Shown: in pieces, positions 17,976 to 26,982 of the stretch
How positions within the stretch are numbered: the stretch's first letter is position 1
How the letters are laid out: each line of letters starts with the position of its first letter
From: Deinococcus roseus
Lineage (GTDB): Bacteria > Deinococcota > Deinococci > Deinococcales > Deinococcaceae
DNA: 64,000 nt
Direction of reading: 5' to 3'
NCBI RefSeq assembly: GCF_014646895.1
Contig: NZ_BMOD01000010.1
Location: forward strand, 100,376 to 164,375
Translations under genes and position numbers: made by a program
The notes under the pieces: generated by a model
Seen by the model: the letters and a program-made list of their open reading frames with translations, nothing else
Databases searched by the model: none
What the model was told of the DNA's origin: nothing

Positions 17976-19343
17976 ATGACCAGACCTCTTCGCATCGCAG
18001 TCATCGGCGCAGGCCCCTCGGGCTTCTACGCCACCGAAGCCCTGCTGAAACAGACCCAGTACGACGTGACCGTGGACCTGATTGACCGTCTCCCCACCCC
18101 CTACGGGCTGGTGCGTTACGGTGTGGCTCCCGACCACCAGAAAATCAAGAGCGTCACCAACATCTTCCAGAAAATCGCCGCCAATCCCAAAGTGCGCTTT
18201 CTGGGCAACGTCAACTTCGGCACCGACATCACCTACGATGATCTGAAAGCCCACTACGACGCCATTTTCTACACCGTGGGTGCTTCCTCTGACCGTTCCC
18301 TGGGGATTCCCGGAGAGAACCTGCTGGGCAGCATGAGCGCCACCGAATTCGTGGCCTGGTACAACGGTCACCCCGACTACGCAGACCGCACCATGCCCCT
18401 GGACATCGAGGGTGTTGCCGTGGTGGGCGTGGGCAACGTGGCTGTGGACGTGAGCCGCATCCTGGCCAAAACCGCTGAGGAACTGGCCCTGACCGACACG
18501 GCAGACCACGCCATCGAGCAACTGAAGCACTCCAAAGTCAAAGACATTTACGTGCTGGGCCGCCGTGGCGCTGCACAGGCCAAATTCACCACCAAAGAGC
18601 TGCGTGAATTCGGTGAACTGCTGAACGCCGACGTGGTCGTGGACCCCGCCGAAGTGCAGGTGGACGAACTCTCTGCCAAAGAGATGGAAAACCCCGGCAC
18701 TGCCAAGAACGTGGAAGTGTTGCAGCACTTCAGCGAGAAGCCTCTGGAAGGCAAACCCCGCCGCGTGCACCTGCGTTTCCTGGTTTCCCCCGTGGAAATC
18801 ATCGGAACCGACCGTGTTGAAGGCCTGAAAATCGAGAAGAACAAACTGGTCGAGCAGGACGGCTGGGTTGCAGCCGTGGGCACCGGCGAATTTGAAACCC
18901 TCAATGTGGGCATGGTGCTGCGCAGCGTGGGCTACAAAGGCGTGGCCCTCCCCGGCGTGGCCTTCGATGCCCGCAAAGGCGTGATCCCCAACGAAGGTGG
19001 CCGCGTCAAGACCGAAAACGGCGTGGTTCCCGGCGAATACACCGCTGGCTGGATCAAGCGTGGCCCCTCCGGCGTGGTCGGCACCAACAAGGCCTGCGCT
19101 GTGGACTCCGTGAACCTGTTCCTGGAAGACGCCGCCACCCTGCCCAAAGCAGACGACGCCAACGCCACCCCCGAAGCTGTGGACGCCTTGCTGGCCGCCA
19201 GAGGTGCCCGTGTGGTGACCTTCCAGGATTGGCTGGAACTGGACCGACACGAAACCGAAAAAGGCAAAGCCCAGGGCCGTCCCCGCGTGAAATTTGCCAC
19301 CGTGCAGGACATGCTCAGCGCTCTGGAGACTGTGAAGGGGTAA
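17976..19343 (+). CDS. fprA: Ferredoxin/flavodoxin-NADP+ reductase, FprA (adrenodoxin reductase) type
   Basis: An FAD enzyme that passes electrons between NADPH and ferredoxin. The 455-residue protein has the FAD-binding GAGPSGFYATEALL, the family signature LPTPYGLVRYGVAPDHQKIKSV (split: LPTPYGLVRYGV, APDHQKIK), a NADP-binding GVGNVAVDVSRIL and VLGRRGAAQAKFTTKEL with the Arg pair that recognises the NADP phosphate. The C-terminal YTAGWIKRGPSGVVGTNK is also conserved. AAGGAG stands 7 nt before the ATG. It is alone on its strand and could feed electrons to the P450 at 54 kb; that link is an inference. Confidence 0.92.
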   Translation: MTRPLRIAVIGAGPSGFYATEALLKQTQYDVTVDLIDRLPTPYGLVRYGVAPDHQKIKSVTNIFQKIAANPKVRFLGNVNFGTDITYDDLKAHYDAIFYTVGASSDRSLGIPGENLLGSMSATEFVAWYNGHPDYADRTMPLDIEGVAVVGVGNVAVDVSRILAKTAEELALTDTADHAIEQLKHSKVKDIYVLGRRGAAQAKFTTKELREFGELLNADVVVDPAEVQVDELSAKEMENPGTAKNVEVLQHFSEKPLEGKPRRVHLRFLVSPVEIIGTDRVEGLKIEKNKLVEQDGWVAAVGTGEFETLNVGMVLRSVGYKGVALPGVAFDARKGVIPNEGGRVKTENGVVPGEYTAGWIKRGPSGVVGTNKACAVDSVNLFLEDAATLPKADDANATPEAVDALLAARGARVVTFQDWLELDRHETEKGKAQGRPRVKFATVQDMLSALETVKG

Positions 19344-19460
19344 ATCCTCTTGCACTCCCCCCTGCTTCTCGCTAAAGCTTGAAGCCGTCCCCCTTCGTTA
19401 AGGGGGACTTTTTGTTGTCTGGCATGGTCTGCATTTCCTCGTCAAAGTTGCTGAGGGTCA
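19343..19460. repeat. Intergenic repeat, family 1, copy B
   Basis: Contains GTCCCCCTT-CGTT-AAGGGGGAC, a strong hairpin followed by TTTTT that may end fprA. It is followed by a TTGTTGTCTGGCATGG module that recurs in the copy at 31433-31581. Confidence 0.75.
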
Positions 19461-19553
19461 GATCCCCCCTGCCTTGCCCAGTGCTTCGCACCTGCAAGGC
19501 TGTCCCCCTTCGTTAAGGAGGACAGCACGAGTGAAACGAGTGCAGGGGGATCT
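19461..19553. repeat. Intergenic repeat, family 1, copy C
   Basis: Bounded by GATCCCCCCTGC and GCAGGGGGATC, that is, terminal inverted repeats. The centre has GTCCCCCTTCGTTAAGGAGGAC and a GAGTGAAACGAGTGC arm. It is directly next to copies B and D. Confidence 0.8.
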
Positions 19554-19612
19554 TGCCCTCCCCTCTTCAAAGGGGAACCACCAAGCGAAAGCGAGAAGCA
19601 GAGGGATCTTAC
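19554..19612. repeat. Intergenic repeat, family 1, partial copy D
   Basis: CCCTCCCCTCTTCAAAGGGG followed by AGCGAAAGCGAGAAGC and AGAGGGATC: a diverged or shortened member that overlaps the end of the ITPase gene. Confidence 0.55.
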
Positions 19613-20175
19613 CCCCTCAACCATTCCCCCACTTCATGGATGGCCCTGCCCCAGTACAGGCTTTCCCTTTCAGGATCCACGGCCCGGAGTTCGCTGAGGG
19701 TCAAATCTTCTCCATCAGGCACATAAAACAGGTCATGCCAGCGTCCCAGATGTCCTCTGGAGTGAAAAGCAATGGTGCCTGTGCCGCCTCCTGAGAACAC
19801 CACAGGTTCATGCCCGGGTTTACAGAACGCAAAACAGTGCTCCAGTCGGGCTTTGCGGTTGGTTTCATGCTGGATCAGGGACAGAAATTTCTGCACCCCG
19901 AGTTGCTTCTCAAAATAAGCGTTGTAGGGTCCGGGCAAACCTCCCAGGCAATCCAGGTACAGGCCTGTATCGGACACCAGACAGGGTTTTCCCAGGCGCT
20001 CTGCAGCATACCGGGCACTGAACAAAGCCACCTTTGCACAGGCGTCGCTCTGAATTTCTGGGATTTCAAAATCAGGCTGCATGATCTGCAGGTCCAGGCC
20101 ATGCTGAGCAATCAGGATGCGCTGGGCCTCCTGCACTTTTCCCGGGTTGGTGGTGAGGTAAAAAACAGTTTCCAT
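19609..20175 (-). CDS. Non-canonical purine NTP pyrophosphatase (ITPase/HAM1 family)
   Basis: Removes ITP, XTP and dITP from the nucleotide pool by hydrolysis to the monophosphate. The 188-residue protein has the N-terminal TTNPGKVQEAQ (the family T/S-x-N-x-x-K substrate motif), EIQSDACAKVALFSARYAAE, the metal-binding VSDTGLYLDCLGGLPGPY and the later FSGGGTGTI. It is slightly short and more diverged than RdgB of proteobacteria. The start ATG overlaps the stop of the upstream gene in TGATG, so translation is probably coupled. Confidence 0.8.
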   Translation of the reverse strand: METVFYLTTNPGKVQEAQRILIAQHGLDLQIMQPDFEIPEIQSDACAKVALFSARYAAERLGKPCLVSDTGLYLDCLGGLPGPYNAYFEKQLGVQKFLSLIQHETNRKARLEHCFAFCKPGHEPVVFSGGGTGTIAFHSRGHLGRWHDLFYVPDGEDLTLSELRAVDPERESLYWGRAIHEVGEWLRG

Positions 20176-20441
20176 CAGGTTGTGGGCAAGATCCGGATCT
20201 CGGTCACATTCCCCAGCAGCACATCGATTTCAATGCTGTCTCCCACTTTCAAATTTCTGGGCGTCAGGGTGTCCTGCACCCGGATTCTGCGCAATCCATC
20301 CGCAGAGCGCAGGGTGAGGGTGTAAAAGTTGAGGCCGTGGATGGGTTGCACTTCAATGGCTTCCAGGATGCCTGCGTAAGTCTGGTACATGACCCACAGC
20401 ATAAACCCCCAGGGAAAATCCCTGAGGGTGAAGTTTGACAT
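20175..20441 (-). CDS. Small conserved hypothetical protein, OB/TRAM-like
   Basis: About 88 aa if started at ATG 20441; ATGs at 20402 and 20390 are other options and none has a clear ribosome site. The C-terminal part (GILEAIEVQPIHGLNFYTLTLRSADG..RIRVQDTLTPRNLKVGDSIEIDVLLGNVTEIRIL) is all-beta and reads like a small OB- or TRAM-like fold, but I do not recognise the family. It sits in the middle of a three-gene operon, 28 nt after the first gene and overlapping the ITPase start. Confidence 0.5.
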   Translation of the reverse strand: MSNFTLRDFPWGFMLWVMYQTYAGILEAIEVQPIHGLNFYTLTLRSADGLRRIRVQDTLTPRNLKVGDSIEIDVLLGNVTEIRILPTT

Positions 20442-20469
20442 CTGTCTGAATGAATCTGAAGGGGATGGA

Positions 20470-20781
20470 TCAGCGGTCGAACTTGTTGTAACCCGCTGCA
20501 GAGCGACGCTGTGCTCCTCTGGCGTAATCGAGTTGCTCTTCCACGCTGGTGTCATCTCCATTGATGAAGATGTGCTCTGGCACCCAGTAGCTCAGTTTGG
20601 TGCCGCCCAGTTCCACAAAGAGCTTGTGGGGTTCTTTCTTGTCCCGCCAGAAGGCAAGGCGTTCAAAGCCGTTTCTTTCGGCCCAGTCGCGGATTTTGCG
20701 GGTCACGCGCTTGCTGTTTTCTTCGTGGTCATCCCAGGTAAAAGTTTGTCCTTCAGCATCAAAGAAAAGAATCACCGCCAT
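20470..20781 (-). CDS. Conserved hypothetical protein (103 aa)
   Basis: A soluble acidic-basic mixed protein with no recognised domain. Trp/Phe-rich segments (FFDAEGQTFTWDDHEENSKRV, RDWAERNGFERLAFWRDKK) and a C-terminal YARGAQRRSAAGYNKFDR tail are visible. A strong AAGGAGG ribosome site and a TAGAAT -10-like box lie upstream. It is the first gene of the operon leading to the ITPase and is divergent from exonuclease III, with about 60 nt between the start codons. Confidence 0.6.
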   Translation of the reverse strand: MAVILFFDAEGQTFTWDDHEENSKRVTRKIRDWAERNGFERLAFWRDKKEPHKLFVELGGTKLSYWVPEHIFINGDDTSVEEQLDYARGAQRRSAAGYNKFDR

Positions 20782-20832
20782 AACAGCCTCCTTGCGTTAC
20801 ATTCTACTAAAAAAGCAAGCCCTCCAACTTGG

Positions 20833-20838
20833 TACATT
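20833..20838 (+). promoter_or_regulatory. Leaderless-type -10 box of exonuclease III gene
   Basis: TACATT ends 6 nt before the GTG at 20845. Confidence 0.55.
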
Positions 20839-20844
20839 GATACC

Positions 20845-21615
20845 GTGCATGTCACCACACTGAACCTCAACGGCCTGAGAAGCGCCATCCAGAAAGACCT
20901 TTCCGGATGGATCGGCAAAAATGAACCCGATGTCCTCCTGATGCAGGAGGTCAGGGCTTTCCCTCATCCCGAGTTCTTCGATGACCTTGGATACCAGACC
21001 CACTGGCATGTGGCAGAAAGGCCTGGTTACAGTGGTGTGGCCCTGGCCAGCAAGGTTGCGCCACGCAAAGTCACGCAGGGCATGGGGTTTCCCGACTTTG
21101 ACATTGAAGGACGGGTGCTCACTGTGGAATTTGATGCCCTCTCGGTGGTCAGTGCTTACGTTCCCTCTGGCAGCAGTGGCGAAATCAGACAGGCCTTCAA
21201 ATACCAGTTCATGGAGGTGTTCTTCGGATATGTCCGCGATCTGATCGCTGGTCTGGAAGGGCGGGAACTGCTGATTGCCGGAGACTTCAACATCTGCCAC
21301 CATCCCATTGACCTGAAAAACTGGCGGGCCAACCAGAAAAACAGTGGTTTTCTGCCCGAAGAGCGCGAATGGCTGACCCGCTTTCTGGAACTGGGCCTGG
21401 TTGACACCCACCGCAAGCTGCTGGGAGGGCAGGCCGAGTACACCTGGTGGAGCAACCGGGGGCATGCTTACGCCAACAATGTGGGATGGCGTCTGGACTA
21501 CCAGTTCACCACCCCTGCTCTGGCTGAAAAAGCCCATTTTTACCACACAGACCGCGAAAACCGCCTGAGTGACCATGCTGCTGTCAGTGTGAAGTACCAA
21601 TTTCCCTTCGGTTAA
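20845..21615 (+). CDS. xth: Exodeoxyribonuclease III (AP endonuclease, xth family)
   Basis: Repairs abasic sites and trims 3' ends of DNA. The open frame runs far upstream, but the conserved protein starts at GTG 20845 (VHVTTLNLNGLRSA; first residue read as Met). The resulting 256 aa fits the ExoIII family: LNLNGLRSA (Asn), LLMQEVRAF (metal-binding Glu), SAYVPSG, LIAGDFNICHHPIDLKNW (Asp/Asn), NNVGWRLDYQ (Asp) and LSDHAAVSV (catalytic Asp-His). The -10 box 6 nt upstream supports this start. RNase R follows on the same strand. Confidence 0.9.
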   Translation: MHVTTLNLNGLRSAIQKDLSGWIGKNEPDVLLMQEVRAFPHPEFFDDLGYQTHWHVAERPGYSGVALASKVAPRKVTQGMGFPDFDIEGRVLTVEFDALSVVSAYVPSGSSGEIRQAFKYQFMEVFFGYVRDLIAGLEGRELLIAGDFNICHHPIDLKNWRANQKNSGFLPEEREWLTRFLELGLVDTHRKLLGGQAEYTWWSNRGHAYANNVGWRLDYQFTTPALAEKAHFYHTDRENRLSDHAAVSVKYQFPFG

Positions 21616-21621
21616 AAATGG

Positions 21622-21761
21622 TATACTGCAGCCAAGACGCGTTTTCGCGTGGTTTGAAAACCGCACCAGAAATCACTGATTTCGCTGTGCAGTTGCACGA
21701 GATGTGCAGGCGAAAGTTAAGGACCACAATTTGTACGACTCTCACGTCTTGAGGCCCGAGT
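21622..21761 (+). promoter_or_regulatory. Promoter and long structured leader of the RNase R gene
   Basis: TATACT at 21622-21627 is followed by about 130 nt before the ATG, in contrast to the leaderless genes around it. Hairpins can be drawn: ACGCG-TTTT-CGCGT (21637-21650), GGTTT/AAACC (21651-21662) and TGCAC-GAGAT-GTGCA (21694-21708). A CTCA/TGAG pairing just before the start could mask the weak GAGG ribosome site at 21751. Autoregulation by RNase action is a hypothesis. Confidence 0.5.
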
Positions 21762-24700
21762 ATGCCTAAACGCAAAACCAGTGCTGATTCACTCAGCACT
21801 CCTGAAACCATTGTGCCAGACGACAACAACACCCCCTCCAATCCGGAAAAACCCTCCAGAGCCAGCAAGGCCAGAGGCAAAAACCCCACATCTTCCCAGC
21901 AAGACACCGCCGTTCAGGCACAAACCCCTGCAGAAAAGAAGGCTTCCAGCAACAAAAAACCCTCCAGGAACCAGCAAGGTTCTGAAGTTTCTGCTGAAGC
22001 TCCTCAGGAGGTTTCGGTTCCTGCCCGGCAGCCAGTGCCCAGCACCAGCAAGGCAAAAGGCAAAAAACAGCCTCTGGAAGCAATGGCTCCTGAAGTGCAG
22101 CCTGCAGAAGTGCCTTTAGAAACTGCACCTGTGGCAACAGACGTGGTTGCAGAACCTGTTGCTGCCCAAAAAGCCCGTCCTTCCCGCAAGAAGGCTGGGA
22201 CTGTTCCACAGATTGAAATCAGCTCTGCTCCAGAAGCCAAGTTGCAACCCCTCAATCCTGACATCCTGGCAGAAACCCCCATCATTCCTGCCCAGGAACC
22301 CGCCATGCCCTCCGAACAGGTGGCTGAACTTGTGGTTTCTGCACCAGAATCCGGTGCTGCAGAAATTGCCGCCGACATTCCCCAGAGCAACCTGCCCACC
22401 GAAGACCTGCAAGCCAAACAAGAGCAGGAAAAAGGCAAGAAACCCAGAAGCAGCAAGAAAAAAACCGCGCAACCCACAGAAACCGCAGACCCTGTTGCTG
22501 CAGAAGTCCAGCCTGAGCCTGTGGCGCTGGATTTCCCAGTGCAGGCAGCAGACATCCAGACCGAAGTCCCGGATGCAGCCCCTGTGCTGGAGACCCTGTT
22601 GGAAAGCACTGTGCAAGGTGCGTCAGAGAGTGCACCCGTAGAACCTGCCGCACCCCAGCCCAAAAAGCCCAGAGGCAGCAAGAAAAAAACCGTGCAACCC
22701 ACAGAAACCGTGCAACCCACAGAACCTGTGAGCACGGGGCTTGATGTTGAAGCAGCTGCCACAGAAGATGTGACCTCAGAAGATGTGACTGCAGAAGTTG
22801 TAGCACCCGAACCTGAGACTGTTGAGGCTGCAGCTGAAGAACCCCTTCAGGCTGCACCCCAGGCCAGCAAAACCAGCAAGTCCAAAAAGGGACGCAAATC
22901 CGCTGAACCTGCCATTGAACCCTTGACGGAAGAACCCAGATCTGCTCTGGACACCACTGGTCCTGTTGCTGCACAACCTGTGGTCGAAGCTGCCCCTGAA
23001 GCAAAGGTCACCGATGTGACCCTGACGGAACCAGCACCTGCAGAGGTGCCTTCCAGAGCCAGAAAGAGCCGCAAGAAAACTGCACCTGCATTGGCAGACC
23101 AGGCCCTGACCCAGACCGACACCGTGCAGGTGGCCGCTCCTGAAGAAGTTCCTGTGGCAGAGGTTCAGCCTGAAGCTGCTCAGGAAGTGCTTGCTGAAGC
23201 ACCTCAGACCACTGAAGTGATTGCTGCCGAAGTGACCCCAGCCCGCAATCACCGCAAAACCAGAGCCGCCAAAACGGAAGCCCTTGTTTCTGAAGCTGCC
23301 CCTGCTGAAGCACCTGCAGAAGTGGCAGCCGCCGTGGAGCCTGTGGCCCAGCCTGCTGTCCAGAAAACCAGCAGGCGCAAAAAGCCCTCTGTTGAAACAC
23401 CTGTGATTGCAGGTGTGATTGCAGAAGAGCCTGCTGTGCAGCAAGTGGTGGAAAGTGCAACTGCAGAAACCCTGTCTGCCCCCCAGCCTCGCAAAAAAGG
23501 CAGAGGGAAAAAAGCTGCAGAAGTGCCAGCAGAAGCCACCCAGGAACCCCTGAAACTGGAAGAGCTGCAGGAGCAGAGCGAAGCTGCAGTTGAATTGCTT
23601 GAGGATGCCCCACAACCCACCATGCTGGAACAGAGCAGTGAAGACAGTGCGTTCACCTCTCCCAGCAAACCTTCCATTCCCAGCCCCCAGAGCAGCCCGG
23701 CTTCTCCGGATCTGCCTGCTTACGTGTACCTGAAACGGGCCAAGGAACCCACCTCCACAGCGCCCCTCAAGGCACAGCATCCCCAGCACAGTCCTGCTGA
23801 ACAGGGCAGCCAGAAACCCAGCAGCCAGAAATCCAGAGGGCAGCAAAAAAACCAGGGACAACAGCCAGCCCCTGAAGCTGCACCCAAACTGGACCTGAAC
23901 GATCTTTCCAACAAAGATCCCAGAGAAGTGCTGCTGGACTTCATGAAGCAGAAACGCAAAACCTGGCATGTGCGTGACCTGGAACGTGCGCTGCCGAGGA
24001 TCATGAAAAATGCGCTGGGCAACCGCCGCAACATGGAATCCTTGCTGGAAGAACTCAGCGAGGAAGAAAAACTGGTGCGCATCCGCAGGCGGGTTTACGC
24101 CTATCCAGAAGACAGCAATCTGGTCCGGGGACGCTTCCAGTCTTCGAGCAGTGGTTTTGGTTTCGTGATCCCGGAAAACGGCAAGGAAGATTACTTCATT
24201 CCTGCAGATGCCACCCTGGGTGCATGGACCGGCGACACCGTGCAGATCAAGGCCGAAGAGAAACGCAAGAATGAAAATTCTCCGCGTGGCACAGTGGTGC
24301 GCATTGTTCAACGTGGCAATGCCCAGCTGATTGGCACCCTGGAAGAACGCAAAGGCAACCAGGTTTTGATTCCCGATGACACCCGGCTGGCCAAGAGCAT
24401 TCCGTTGCTCTCCGAAGGGCTGGACAGTGTGGCCCTGGGCTCCAGAATTGTTGCCGAACTGCACTGGCCCGAAAACACCCGTGAACCCTACGCACGGGTC
24501 AAGGAAGTGCTGGGCACCGAAATCACCCCGGAAACCGAAACCCGTGCGGTGATCGCGCAGCACAACCTGCGGGATGAATTCCCCATCGAGGTGGACAAAG
24601 AATCCGAGAAGATCTCCACCCGCATCACCAAAAAGATGCTGGAAGGCCGCCTGGACCTGCGTGAAAAGAACATCTTCACCGTGGACGGACGGGATGCCAA

Positions 24701-26933
24701 GGACTTTGACGATGCCATCCACATCGAACGTCTGGAGAACGGCAACTTCCTGCTGGGCATCCACATTGCCGATGTGTCCTACTACGTCACAGAAGGCAGT
24801 GCGCTGGACAAAGAGGCCTATGAGCGGGCCACCAGTGTGTATCTGCCAGGTCGTGTCCTGCCCATGCTTCCAGAGAAACTCTCCAATGGGGTGTGCTCCC
24901 TGGTTCCCCACAAGGACCGCCTGACCTTGAGTGCGCTGGTGGAGATGGGCCCCGACATGGACATCCTGACCTACAGCGTCACCCCCAGCGTGATTCACTC
25001 CAAGGCACGCCTCACCTACGACGAGGTGCAGGCCTACAGTGAAGGGGTTGCTCCCCTGCCCGACCATGCCCGCCACCTGGAAGGCGACATGCACCTGCTG
25101 CTGAAGATCACCAACAAGATGCGTCAGCGCCGTCTGCGTGAAGGTTCCCTGGACTTTAAACTCAGCGAAGTCAAGGTCGAGGTGGACAGGGAAGGCAAAC
25201 TCGAACTGATCCCCATCCGGGAAGAAACCGCACGGGGCATGATCGAGGACCTGATGCTGCTGGCCAACAAGGTCGTGGCCCAGTACATGATCGAACACCA
25301 CATCCCGGCCCTGTACCGTGTGCACGAGGACCCCAGCGATGACCGCTGGACCGAACTGCGCCACATGCTCACCAAAATGGGTTTGCAAGCCGATGAGAAA
25401 CCCACCCCTCAGAACTATCAGGCCCTGCTCAAACAGGTGCGTGGAACCCCCAAAGAGACCGTGGTCAATCATCTGCTGCTGCGCTCTCTGAAACAGGCCA
25501 AATATGCCCAGCACAACCTGGGGCACTTTGGACTGGCCTTCTCGGAGTACCTGCACTTCACCAGCCCCATCCGCCGTTACCCGGATCTGCTGGTGCACCG
25601 CATGCTGCGCAAACACCTGCAGCAGGAGCTCAGTGGACCCGAAAAAGAACGCATCCACGACAAACTCGTTGGCATGGGCGACCACACCAGCGAAAGGGAA
25701 CGCTCTGCCAGCGATGCCGAACGCGAACTCACCAAGTACTACCAGTGTCTGTGGGCACAGGGGCAACTGGGTGAAGTCTTCGATGGGCACATCAGCAGCG
25801 TGACCAGCTTCGGGTTCTTTGTGTCCATTCAGAATGGCATCGAGGGCCTGGTGCACATTTCCAGCCTGCCCGACTACTACATCTTCTTCGAGGACACCAT
25901 GTCCCTGAAAGGCAAGAACAACGGTCAGAGCTTCCAGCTGGGAGACAAACTGCAGGTGCAGATTTCCAACGTGAACCTGGCAGCCAGACAAATCGATTTC
26001 ATCCTCTGGGAGAACGACATGGATCAGAAACCCCGCGCCCGCAAGAGGGGCGACACGCCCACCACCAACAACAACCGCAGCAACAAACCCGCGCCCCAGT
26101 CTGCCCAGAGCCACGGTCAAAACAGCCAGGGTGGCCGCAAACGCCGGGTGGTGACCCTGGAACGCTCCAAAAACGAGTACTCCCGTCCGGTGAACGTCAC
26201 GGTGCAGAAACTCTACTTCGGAGACTGGACCGTGGAGAACCTGCGGGACGATGAACCCCAGCAACCCAGACGGGACTTCCGTGGAGGGGGCAACAACAGA
26301 CCTCCTCAGGGCAAGAACCAGGGCCGTCAGCAGGGCAAAGGTCAGCAGGGTCAGCAGGGTCAGCAATCCAGAGGCCAGGACCAGAACCGCAACCAGGGTC
26401 GGGACCAACAGCCCAGAAACCAGGAGCAAGGACGCAACCAGCCCCAGCAGGAACGCCAGAACCGCAACCAACCCCAGCAGGAGCGCCAAGACCAGAACCG
26501 CAACCAACCCCAGCAGGAGCGCCAAGACCAGAACCGCAACCAGGGTCGGGACCAACAGCCCAGAAACCAGGAGCAGGGACGCAACCAGCCCCAGCAGGAA
26601 CGCCAGAATCAGGGTCGGCAGAACCAGGGCCGTCCTCGGGGTGAGTCCCCCATCCCCATGCAGAAGCCCCGTCCCCAGAAGCCCATGCAACTGCCGAGGG
26701 ATCCTGAACGTGGCCAGGAGCGCAATCAGAACAAAGCCGAGCGCCCTTCTGAACGTGCAGTTCCCCAGCCCCAGCAGTACCAGCCTGCAGAACCCAAACA
26801 GACGCAGGTCAAACCTGAAGCGGTGCAACAGGCCAAACCTGAAGGCACTGCCCAGAAAAGCGATGCCCAGAAACGCCGCCGCCGCAAACCCAAAACCAAC
26901 GGCAAACCCACCGACGGTTCAGGCGAAGAGTAA
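21762..26933 (+). CDS. rnr: RNase R/RNase II family exoribonuclease with very long disordered tails
   Basis: A processive 3'-5' exoribonuclease of 1723 aa, about twice the usual 800. The conserved core spans about residues 710-1420: a winged-helix part (DPREVLLDFMKQKRKTWHVRDLERAL), cold-shock domains (GFGFVIPENGKEDYFIP), the RNB domain with the catalytic Asp cluster DGRDAKDFDDAI, TSPIRRYPDL, and an S1 domain (GEVFDGHISSVTSFGFFVSI). Residues 1-710 are low-complexity A/E/P/V-rich sequence broken at intervals by about ten Lys/Arg clusters (for example SRKKAG, SKKKTAQP, SKKKTVQP, RKSRKKTAP, PRKKGRGKK). Residues 1420-1723 are Q/N/R-rich with exact repeats. The tails may bind RNA or partners; that is inference. 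Confidence 0.93.
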   Translation: MPKRKTSADSLSTPETIVPDDNNTPSNPEKPSRASKARGKNPTSSQQDTAVQAQTPAEKKASSNKKPSRNQQGSEVSAEAPQEVSVPARQPVPSTSKAKGKKQPLEAMAPEVQPAEVPLETAPVATDVVAEPVAAQKARPSRKKAGTVPQIEISSAPEAKLQPLNPDILAETPIIPAQEPAMPSEQVAELVVSAPESGAAEIAADIPQSNLPTEDLQAKQEQEKGKKPRSSKKKTAQPTETADPVAAEVQPEPVALDFPVQAADIQTEVPDAAPVLETLLESTVQGASESAPVEPAAPQPKKPRGSKKKTVQPTETVQPTEPVSTGLDVEAAATEDVTSEDVTAEVVAPEPETVEAAAEEPLQAAPQASKTSKSKKGRKSAEPAIEPLTEEPRSALDTTGPVAAQPVVEAAPEAKVTDVTLTEPAPAEVPSRARKSRKKTAPALADQALTQTDTVQVAAPEEVPVAEVQPEAAQEVLAEAPQTTEVIAAEVTPARNHRKTRAAKTEALVSEAAPAEAPAEVAAAVEPVAQPAVQKTSRRKKPSVETPVIAGVIAEEPAVQQVVESATAETLSAPQPRKKGRGKKAAEVPAEATQEPLKLEELQEQSEAAVELLEDAPQPTMLEQSSEDSAFTSPSKPSIPSPQSSPASPDLPAYVYLKRAKEPTSTAPLKAQHPQHSPAEQGSQKPSSQKSRGQQKNQGQQPAPEAAPKLDLNDLSNKDPREVLLDFMKQKRKTWHVRDLERALPRIMKNALGNRRNMESLLEELSEEEKLVRIRRRVYAYPEDSNLVRGRFQSSSSGFGFVIPENGKEDYFIPADATLGAWTGDTVQIKAEEKRKNENSPRGTVVRIVQRGNAQLIGTLEERKGNQVLIPDDTRLAKSIPLLSEGLDSVALGSRIVAELHWPENTREPYARVKEVLGTEITPETETRAVIAQHNLRDEFPIEVDKESEKISTRITKKMLEGRLDLREKNIFTVDGRDAKDFDDAIHIERLENGNFLLGIHIADVSYYVTEGSALDKEAYERATSVYLPGRVLPMLPEKLSNGVCSLVPHKDRLTLSALVEMGPDMDILTYSVTPSVIHSKARLTYDEVQAYSEGVAPLPDHARHLEGDMHLLLKITNKMRQRRLREGSLDFKLSEVKVEVDREGKLELIPIREETARGMIEDLMLLANKVVAQYMIEHHIPALYRVHEDPSDDRWTELRHMLTKMGLQADEKPTPQNYQALLKQVRGTPKETVVNHLLLRSLKQAKYAQHNLGHFGLAFSEYLHFTSPIRRYPDLLVHRMLRKHLQQELSGPEKERIHDKLVGMGDHTSERERSASDAERELTKYYQCLWAQGQLGEVFDGHISSVTSFGFFVSIQNGIEGLVHISSLPDYYIFFEDTMSLKGKNNGQSFQLGDKLQVQISNVNLAARQIDFILWENDMDQKPRARKRGDTPTTNNNRSNKPAPQSAQSHGQNSQGGRKRRVVTLERSKNEYSRPVNVTVQKLYFGDWTVENLRDDEPQQPRRDFRGGGNNRPPQGKNQGRQQGKGQQGQQGQQSRGQDQNRNQGRDQQPRNQEQGRNQPQQERQNRNQPQQERQDQNRNQPQQERQDQNRNQGRDQQPRNQEQGRNQPQQERQNQGRQNQGRPRGESPIPMQKPRPQKPMQLPRDPERGQERNQNKAERPSERAVPQPQQYQPAEPKQTQVKPEAVQQAKPEGTAQKSDAQKRRRRKPKTNGKPTDGSGEE
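26379..26609 (+). repeat. In-frame tandem repeats in the RNase R C-terminal tail
   Basis: About 80 nt starting at 26379 reappear nearly exactly at 26526, 147 nt (49 codons) later. Between them a 36-nt unit, encoding NRNQPQQERQDQ-like residues, occurs about two to three times in tandem from 26460. All copies keep frame, so repeat number can vary without truncation. Confidence 0.85.
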
Positions 26934-26982
26934 ACCCTTCAGCAACATCAAACCTGAAAACACCAAATCTGAAGCATGAAAG

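Noticed and set aside
20389..20844. N-terminal extension of exonuclease III
   Set aside because: Upstream in-frame sequence is antisense to two small genes; the conserved protein begins at GTG 20845.
22776..26828. Antisense open frame of 1350 codons opposite RNase R
   Set aside because: It mirrors the biased codon usage and low-complexity repeats of the RNase R gene; composition is that of a shadow frame and no domain is visible.
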